NCBI RefSeq assembly: GCF_014191055.1
Contig: NZ_JACHWB010000001.1
Span: forward strand, 337,781 to 401,780
Direction of reading: 5' to 3'
Source of the DNA: Microvirga lupini
GTDB lineage: Bacteria; Pseudomonadota; Alphaproteobacteria; Rhizobiales; Beijerinckiaceae
DNA: 64,000 bases
The position numbers and the translations under genes were made by a program. The notes below the pieces were generated by a model, which saw nothing but the letters and a program-made list of their open reading frames with translations, was not told the DNA's origin and made no database searches. Position 1 is the first letter of the stretch. Each line of letters starts with the position of its first letter. This document shows, piece by piece, positions 59,224 through 64,000 of the stretch.

Positions 59224-60071
59224 CCGAGGCCGAATTCGACGCGCTGCGCGCCTTTCTTAAGACAAAGTCGGGTCTGGCGCTGTCTCCGGACAAGCGATAC
59301 CTCGTGGAGAGCCGTCTCTCATCGGTCTGCACCCGGTTCAAGCTCGACAGCCTGTCGCATCTGGTGCGCGAGATCAGGGCAGGGCGGTCAATGGCCCTCG
59401 AGAAGGCGACCATCGAGGCAATGACGACGAATGAGACCTTCTTCTTCCGGGACAAGGCCCCGTTCGATCTGTTCCAGGATGTCCTGCTGCCGAAATACCT
59501 GAAGGAACGTGCATCGACCCGCAGACTGCGGATCTGGTGCGCCGCGGCCTCCACCGGTCAGGAGCCGTATTCGCTCGCCATGCTGCTCAAGGAGGCTGCG
59601 CCTCGCATGCCGGGCTGGCACATCGAGATCGTGGCCTCCGACATCTCCACCGAGGTTCTGGAAAGGGCGAAGGCCGGGTTCTACAATCAGTTTGAGGTGC
59701 AGCGCGGCCTGCCGATCCGTTTGCTCGTCAAGTACTTCACGCAGGTGGGCGATCAGTGGCAGATCGCGCCCGAGATCCGCTCGATGGTGGACTATCGCTA
59801 TCTGAACCTGATCGAGGACTTCAATCGCCTGGGGCAGTTCGACATCGTCTATTGCCGCAACGTGCTGATCTACTTCGATGCCAACCTGAAGGCCGATGTG
59901 CTGCGCCGGATCGCGAATGTCATGGCGCCGGACGGTTCCTTGCTGCTCGGTGCATCGGAGACGGTGCTCGGCGTGACCGACGCCCTGACGCTCGATCCTG
60001 CTCATCGCGGCTTGTATTCGAAGAATGCTTCAAGCGCCGCCCCAAAGATGTTCGCCGTTGGCGGGCGGTAA
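59220..60071 (+). CDS. cheR: Chemoreceptor methyltransferase CheR
   Basis: This 283-residue enzyme has an N-terminal helical domain with the T-T-N-E-T-F-F-F-R block near 64, and a Rossmann SAM-binding domain with I-W-C-A-A-A-S-T-G-Q-E-P-Y near 104 and F-D-I-V-Y-C-R-N-V-L-I-Y-F near 216. It methylates receptor glutamates. The ATG overlaps the cheB TGA; this is the last gene of the flhA operon. Confidence 0.97.
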   Translation: MTEAEFDALRAFLKTKSGLALSPDKRYLVESRLSSVCTRFKLDSLSHLVREIRAGRSMALEKATIEAMTTNETFFFRDKAPFDLFQDVLLPKYLKERASTRRLRIWCAAASTGQEPYSLAMLLKEAAPRMPGWHIEIVASDISTEVLERAKAGFYNQFEVQRGLPIRLLVKYFTQVGDQWQIAPEIRSMVDYRYLNLIEDFNRLGQFDIVYCRNVLIYFDANLKADVLRRIANVMAPDGSLLLGASETVLGVTDALTLDPAHRGLYSKNASSAAPKMFAVGGR

Positions 60072-60174
60072 ATCGGGTCGTGTAGACACGTTTATCGAAG
60101 AGTTCAGGCACCGAGTTGCATCGCTTCACATCTATGTGGTGCGTTCGACAAGTAAACAGCCCCGCCTCGTATAG

Positions 60175-60189
60175 TTAACAAAAGATTAA
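60175..60189 (+). promoter_or_regulatory. Perfect CtrA box (TTAA-N7-TTAA) upstream of flagellin
   Basis: TTAACAAAAGATTAA matches the canonical CtrA consensus exactly. It lies 294 bp before the flagellin ATG, within the 412-bp spacer 60072-60483. CtrA control of flagellar genes is established in alphaproteobacteria; here binding is inferred. Confidence 0.6.
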
Positions 60190-60275
60190 CACCAAAAATT
60201 TCTGCTCCAGTTCTGATTTTGATGCTTGACGCTGGAGAAGGGGGTTGATAGACAAGAACTGCAAGCACCGCAGAC

Positions 60276-60335
60276 GGAGAGCGTAAGACTCTCCAGGTGC
60301 AGAGAAAGCACTATGGTACGCCTTCATGTGAAGGC
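60276..60335 (+). promoter_or_regulatory. Two hairpins in the flagellin leader
   Basis: GGAGAG...CTCTCC (60276-60294, 7-base loop) and GCCTTC-ATGT-GAAGGC (60320-60335) can form stems. They lie between the CtrA box and the flagellin ATG, so they may be in the mRNA leader where FlbT-type control acts. Confidence 0.4.
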
Positions 60336-60336
60336 T

Positions 60337-60424
60337 AGGCATGATGCCACTCCATTTTGCCGGTAAAAGCCCGGATGTCATGTGAGCAGCGGATCGAGAT
60401 TCTCTCGAGGCATGAAGCCACTCC
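60337..60424 (+). repeat. 17-bp direct repeat in the flagellin leader
   Basis: AGGCATGATGCCACTCC at 60337-60353 recurs as AGGCATGAAGCCACTCC at 60408-60424, with one mismatch and a 71-bp start-to-start distance. The second copy ends 59 bp before the flagellin ATG. A paired protein or RNA-binding site is likely; a related sequence appears in the leader of the octad-repeat gene (63267-63279). Confidence 0.5.
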
Positions 60425-60483
60425 GCTGGGTCGGTTAGATCCCGACATTCCCTGAACAATCACATCATTCAAGGAAGAAGCAC

Positions 60484-61404
60484 ATGTCTTCGATCAACAC
60501 AAACCTCTCCGCCATGACCGCCCTGCAGTCGCTCAAGACGACGCAGAATTCCATGAACAAGACGCAGGGCCAGATCTCGACCGGCCTGCGCGTCGGTGAG
60601 GCCTCTCACAATGCTTCGTACTGGTCGATCTCGACCAAGATGAAGTCCGACAACGGTGCGCTGGGCGCTGTGAAGGACGCCATCGGCCAGTCCAAGTCGA
60701 TGATCGACACCTTCACTTCGGCACTCGACAAGACCCTCGTTTACCTCAACAAGATGAAGGACGGCCTCGTTTCTGCGAGCCAGCCGGGTGCTGACAAGGT
60801 TGCAATTCAGACCGAATTCGATGGTCATATCGAGGGTCTGGAGAGCACTGCACGGTCGGCAACTTTCAACGGTCAGAACTGGCTCGCCGGTGAAACTCCC
60901 GGGACCATTTCTCTGGTGACGTCCTACAATGGCAGCACCAAAGAGGTTGGCTTCCTCGAAATCACCGGTTCCGATCTGCAGCTGCTGGAGCTTGATGCGG
61001 ACGGCGTGCTCGTTGATGACGCAGGTATCCTCAACGGCGCGGCCGCTGACGCAGATCCTGACGCCTTCGATCCGGCGTCGCCAGGTTCGGTCATGAAGCT
61101 CGACATCGAGACTGCCTCTGCTGCTGAGCTCGCCGTTGCTCTGAAGACCATCGACACGGCAATCGATAAGGTGACGAAGGCTTCGTCGATCCTCGGTGCC
61201 AACAAGGCCCTGCTCGAGACCCAGGAAGAGTTCATCAGTGTGCTCTCCGACTCGCTGACGGCCGGCGTGAGCACCTTCATCGATGCCGACATGAACGAGG
61301 CCTCGACCCGCTACCAGGCTCTGCAGACCCAGCAGCAGCTCGGCGTGCAGGCTCTCTCGATGGCTAACCAGAACAGCCAGATGATCCTGAAGCTCTTCCA
61401 GTAA
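60484..61404 (+). CDS. Flagellin
   Basis: This 306-residue filament protein has conserved ends: I-N-T-N-L-S-A-M-T-A-L-Q-S-L near the start, and Q-Q-L-G-V-Q-A-L-S-M-A-N-Q-N-S-Q at the end. The middle (about 140-215) is short, acidic and variable. It is the only flagellin in the window and is shorter than enteric FliC (498), as in many rhizobia. A strong AAGGAAG site precedes the ATG. The polymer is the filament; the surface-exposed domain is the place where glycans could be attached. Confidence 0.96.
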   Translation: MSSINTNLSAMTALQSLKTTQNSMNKTQGQISTGLRVGEASHNASYWSISTKMKSDNGALGAVKDAIGQSKSMIDTFTSALDKTLVYLNKMKDGLVSASQPGADKVAIQTEFDGHIEGLESTARSATFNGQNWLAGETPGTISLVTSYNGSTKEVGFLEITGSDLQLLELDADGVLVDDAGILNGAAADADPDAFDPASPGSVMKLDIETASAAELAVALKTIDTAIDKVTKASSILGANKALLETQEEFISVLSDSLTAGVSTFIDADMNEASTRYQALQTQQQLGVQALSMANQNSQMILKLFQ

Positions 61405-61423
61405 GAGTTTGAGAATCGACCTG

Positions 61424-61459
61424 AAGGGAGCCTCGCCTTGTGAAAGGCGGGGCTCCTTT
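61424..61459 (+). terminator. Terminator after flagellin
   Basis: A 16-bp stem with two G-U pairs (core GGAGCCTCGCCTT and AAGGCGGGGCTCC) and a four-base loop GTGA begins 20 bp after the stop and ends in CTTTC. This is consistent with a strongly expressed single-gene transcript. Confidence 0.85.
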
Positions 61460-61478
61460 CGTCTGAGAAGAGCGCATC

Positions 61479-62063
61479 ATGTCAGTCATGCGACCATTCC
61501 GCTTCCTGTCCCGTTGTAAGCTGCTGGCTGCAGGGCTGACAGCTGGCATTGCCGGGCTAGCCTTTTCCAGCGAGAGCCATGGATTGGCCACCTGGTTCGG
61601 TTCATGGGACTATGTCCTGAAGCACGATGACGAGGGGCAGCCTCAAGCCGTCTTCGTCCGGTTGCGAGGGGAGAATGGCTCCTTGCTCTGGCTCACCTGT
61701 CAGCGTTTCGCATCCGAATCTGATCAGCGTCCGATTCCCTTTACGACGGTGGCAGTTGCCCAGAAACAGTTCCTGGGGCGCAGCGATCCGAACGGAAGAA
61801 GCACCGTCTACTGGTTCGACAACAATGGCCCCGAGGTCGGGCAGTGGATTTACCGGGAGCGGCACGGCCAGATGCCGGATCCCGCCCAGGTTCGCGATTT
61901 TGTCGAGAAGCTCGCTGGGGCGAAAAGCCTGACAATCGAGCTGTCGAACTATCGTTATGAGACTCAACAGCACGAGTTCCGGCTCGACCCGAAAGATACA
62001 AGCAGCGTTGCTGACAGGTTCAGGAAAGACTGCGCCGATATTCTTCGCGAAAGCGACCGATGA
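61479..62063 (+). CDS. Secreted protein of unknown function
   Basis: This 194-residue protein has a signal peptide (basic start, hydrophobic core L-L-A-A-G-L-T-A-G-I-A-G-L-A-F, cleavage near residue 30) and a beta-rich mature part with one Cys pair possible (C-Q-R-F and K-D-C). No motif is recognised. It lies between flagellin and the DUF1217 gene. Whether it is flagellar is unknown, but its place suggests co-occurrence. Confidence 0.7.
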   Translation: MSVMRPFRFLSRCKLLAAGLTAGIAGLAFSSESHGLATWFGSWDYVLKHDDEGQPQAVFVRLRGENGSLLWLTCQRFASESDQRPIPFTTVAVAQKQFLGRSDPNGRSTVYWFDNNGPEVGQWIYRERHGQMPDPAQVRDFVEKLAGAKSLTIELSNYRYETQQHEFRLDPKDTSSVADRFRKDCADILRESDR

Positions 62064-62112
62064 TTCGCCTCTCACCTAGTGACAGCATGCCTCAGCGCTG
62101 AAAGAATCCGCC

Positions 62113-62901
62113 ATGATCAGCACATCCACACGCTACCACCTCGTCACCAAGGATCTGGCGCGCACGAAAGCCCTCATCGAAAAGGAACCGGCAACGAAGC
62201 GCGAGATAGAATACTATCAAGCCAACATCAAGAGCATCAAAACGATCGAAGATTTCGTCAAGAACGATCGTATCTTCAAGTTCGCCATGAAAGCCTATGG
62301 TCTTGAAGACATGGCCTTTGGCAAAGGGCTCATCAAGAAGATGCTCCAGGAGGGTTTGACGGATCCAAGGAGCATGGCGAACAAAATGTCGAACCCGCTC
62401 TACAAGGAATTCGCCAGAGCCTTCGATTTCAAAGCAAAGGGAGATGCAGCGACGTCGGCGCCAAGTGCGACCACCGAGGCGGTGCAGAAATACGTTCAGA
62501 TCACTCTCGAAAAGAAGGAGGGCGAGCAGAACGAAGGCGTGCAGCTCGCCATGTATTTCAAGCGCAAGGCCTCGTCTGTCACAAATACGATGGGGTTGCT
62601 GGCCGACAAGGCGCTGCTCAAGTTCGTTCAGACCACCTTCAACATTCCGCAGAATGCCTCCAAGGCTGATCTCGACATCCAGGTCAGAAACCTCGAGAAG
62701 CACATCGACATCAAGGATTTTCAGGATCCCAAGAAAGTCGATAAGCTGATTCAGCGTTTCAATGCCATGTGGGACGTGAGCAATCCCAGCACGATGACTT
62801 CCGCACCTGTGCTGACGCTGTTCGACCAATCATCGGTCCAGCAGGGTTTCAGTGTGGATCTGATGATGAGCATCACAAAGCTTCGACTCGGTGGAATCTG
62901 A
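62113..62901 (+). CDS. DUF1217 flagellar-locus protein
   Basis: This 262-residue helical protein starts M-I-S-T-S-T-R-Y-H-L-V-T-K-D and has the family blocks I-K-S-I-K-T-I-E-D-F-V-K-N-D-R near 38 and L-L-A-D-K-A-L-L-K-F-V near 160. DUF1217 proteins are encoded in flagellar clusters of rhizobia and their role is unknown. There is no signal peptide. It ends with a conserved helical I-T-K-L-R-L-G motif. Confidence 0.85.
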   Translation: MISTSTRYHLVTKDLARTKALIEKEPATKREIEYYQANIKSIKTIEDFVKNDRIFKFAMKAYGLEDMAFGKGLIKKMLQEGLTDPRSMANKMSNPLYKEFARAFDFKAKGDAATSAPSATTEAVQKYVQITLEKKEGEQNEGVQLAMYFKRKASSVTNTMGLLADKALLKFVQTTFNIPQNASKADLDIQVRNLEKHIDIKDFQDPKKVDKLIQRFNAMWDVSNPSTMTSAPVLTLFDQSSVQQGFSVDLMMSITKLRLGGI

Positions 62902-63012
62902 CGGACAGAGCGTGGACCTCCTGCGGGTCGCCGGAGAGACGCCCACTCTTGGCCTTCAATCTTTCATGCCACTTAACAATGCTGTTCTTCGAAAGGTGAT
63001 CTTACCGATATT

Positions 63013-63027
63013 TTAACCTAACGTTAA
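63013..63027 (+). promoter_or_regulatory. Perfect CtrA box (TTAA-N7-TTAA) upstream of the octad-repeat gene
   Basis: TTAACCTAACGTTAA fits the CtrA consensus and lies 370 bp before the start codon. As with flagellin, a long leader separates box and gene. Confidence 0.55.
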
Positions 63028-63149
63028 CTTGAGCTTACCTAAGATCATGTTGCGTTTTTGGCGAAGTTTCTACGATTCAGTACTGACCGCCAGAAGGAAT
63101 TCTGCAGAGGCAAAGACTCTGACAGAGCTTTATGTACAGACGCCTGGGA

Positions 63150-63170
63150 TAAGGGTCCAACGGGCCCTTA
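63150..63170 (+). promoter_or_regulatory. Leader hairpin before the octad-repeat gene
   Basis: TAAGGGTCC and GGGCCCTTA form a 9-bp stem (one G-U) with the loop AAC. No T-tract follows, so it looks more like leader structure than a terminator. Confidence 0.35.
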
Positions 63171-63397
63171 CGCATGATGCCTTTCCCCGCGCGTGGGCTC
63201 TCGTAGGCCATGTTCCAAATCAGCTTTTTCGGCCATCCGGGCCTTTCCAACGTCGTGCATGCGCGTATGCCACTTCATTGCGTATGTGCTGATCGGTAAG
63301 GGCTCGCCGGTAGGCGGGGACGGATCTTAACAGTCCCTGCAGATCGGGCTGTCCGAAAGAGCGAGGTATCAACCTATCGACGTTATAGGCGCGCAAA

Positions 63398-64000
63398 ATG
63401 ACCACCATCGTCTCTTCCCTGACCATCACTCAGATCAAGAAACTGACCCCCGAATCGATCAAGTCATTTACTGAAGAGGACGTTCAGGCGCTCTCGCTAA
63501 CGCAGGTGAACGCGCTCAGTAAGGCTCAGGTTGCCGCTTTGGACAGCGGGGACGTCGCGGCTCTCTCAGGGGAACAGCTGAAGTCGATTTCAACAGCAGC
63601 CATTTCCGGCCTGAGCGTCGAGCAGCTGCTCGCAATCGACAGTGAGAAAATGACGAGCTTCTCGGCGGCTCAAATGAAGGCTCTGACGACGGCGCAGATG
63701 AGCGGTCTCAGCGCGGAGCAGATCGAGGCTCTTGACGCCACTCAGATTTCTGCCTTGAGCGCCGCGCAGATCAGCTCCCTCGGGGCTGATGATGTCGCAA
63801 CTTTCTCCGCTGAGGAGATCGGCGCGATCAACGCCAAGGCGGTCACGGGCCTGTCGGCTGGCGTGATCGGCGAACTCTCGGACACCCAGCTGGCGGCACT
63901 CAAGCCGGCTCAGATCACGGCGCTCACCACGACGCAGGTCAAGGCCTTCACGGCCGATCAGGTGGACAAGCTCTCGGACACGCAGGTCGCGGCGCTCAGG
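63398..64000 (+). CDS. Octapeptide-repeat protein (partial, continues past the window)
   Basis: From ATG 63398 all 201 codons to the right edge are open. After seven residues, the rest is 24 complete, uninterrupted eight-residue repeats (residues 8-199; DNA 63419-63994) of the form L-[ST]-x-x-Q-[VIM]-x-[AGS], for example L-T-T-T-Q-V-K-A and L-S-A-E-Q-I-E-A. Ser/Thr at position 2 and Gln/Glu/Asp at 5 look like a helix-capping box, so a superhelix of short helices is inferred. There is no Cys and no signal peptide. The family and function are unknown to me. Its place after flagellar genes and its CtrA box suggest a surface or flagellum-linked role. Confidence 0.75.
   Translation, partial: MTTIVSSLTITQIKKLTPESIKSFTEEDVQALSLTQVNALSKAQVAALDSGDVAALSGEQLKSISTAAISGLSVEQLLAIDSEKMTSFSAAQMKALTTAQMSGLSAEQIEALDATQISALSAAQISSLGADDVATFSAEEIGAINAKAVTGLSAGVIGELSDTQLAALKPAQITALTTTQVKAFTADQVDKLSDTQVAALR

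Larger units (their letters stand above)
62902..63397. other. Long leader/promoter region of the octad-repeat gene
   Basis: About 496 bp hold no convincing gene; an 87-codon frame at 63029-63292 has no ribosome-binding site and odd composition. The region contains a perfect CtrA box at 63013-63027, flanked by the inverted repeats TGATCTTA (62997-63004) and TAAGATCA (63040-63047). A 9-bp hairpin is at 63150-63170, and a motif shared with the flagellin leader is at 63267-63279. Confidence 0.5.

Noticed and set aside
60120..60165. Possible seventh copy of the 13-bp flagellar motif before flagellin (GCGTTCGACAAGT)
   Set aside because: It keeps CAAG but differs at several consensus positions; flagellin seems to use the CtrA box instead.
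63029..63292. 87-codon plus-strand frame before the octad-repeat gene
   Set aside because: No ribosome-binding site, overlaps the CtrA box/leader structures, and the product looks random.
1..64000. CRISPR arrays, IS elements, tRNA or rRNA genes
   Set aside because: No regularly spaced repeats, transposase motifs or RNA-gene patterns were seen; the octad repeats near the right edge are protein-coding with no spacers.

Overview
The window is a chromosomal stretch from a motile alphaproteobacterium of the order Hyphomicrobiales (Rhizobiales). This is inferred from the flagellar regulator FtcR, the MotC/MotE/FliK (formerly MotD) set, FlaF/FlbT in place of FliS, the DUF1217 and DUF6468-type flagellar proteins, the Omp19-like inhibitor lipoprotein and FixL/FixJ. 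A Microvirga/Methylobacteriaceae-like member fits, but the genus cannot be fixed from the sequence alone. There are no tRNA or rRNA genes, IS elements or CRISPR arrays.

Layout. (1) 1-7348, all minus strand: a tightly packed, overlapping operon with a full set of decaprenylphosphoryl-arabinose-type genes: a HAD-UbiA fusion, GtrA, DprE1-like oxidase and DprE2-like reductase. Two tandem paralogous GT-C-like membrane proteins follow; the second runs off the left edge. (2) 7655-13080: small hypothetical genes, a lone receiver protein, an aldose 1-epimerase-like protein and a large GAF/PAS/GGDEF/EAL protein. (3) 13415-19267: the flagellar regulator ftcR, then cheA-cheW-cheY-cheZ closed by a strong terminator. 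(4) 19392-25646, minus strand: a large heparinase II/III-like protein and a fixL-fixJ pair whose FixL keeps the heme-binding PAS residues. (5) 26040-60071: the flagellar and chemotaxis regulon in several operons. These are flgB-C-fliE-flgG-A-I-motE-flgH-fliL-fliP; fliF-fliH-motB-C-fliK-lytic transglycosylase; the minus-strand motA-fliM-DUF6468-fliN-fliG-flhB-unknown-omp19; flgF-fliI; flgE-K-L-flaF-flbT-flgD-fliQ; and flhA-fliR-fliJ-flgJ-flgN-like-unknown-cheY-cheB-cheR. (6) 60484-64000: one short flagellin with a long repeat-bearing leader, a secreted unknown, a DUF1217 protein, and the start of a protein made of unbroken eight-residue repeats that runs off the right edge.

How it works together. 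FtcR probably activates the flagellar operons. A shared 13-bp motif (consensus GCYTCGYRCAAGS) lies 40-53 bp before the start codons of flgE, flhA, fliF and motA, 45 bp before the preferred flgB start, and further out before flgF. Perfect TTAA-N7-TTAA boxes (the CtrA consensus) precede the flagellin gene and the octad-repeat gene, and TTAA-rich DNA precedes ftcR, which suggests cell-cycle input at the top and the end of the cascade. The most unusual parts are the polyprenyl-arabinose-type cassette with two candidate lipid-linked glycosyltransferases near a flagellar locus, the octad-repeat protein, and the shared promoter motif.
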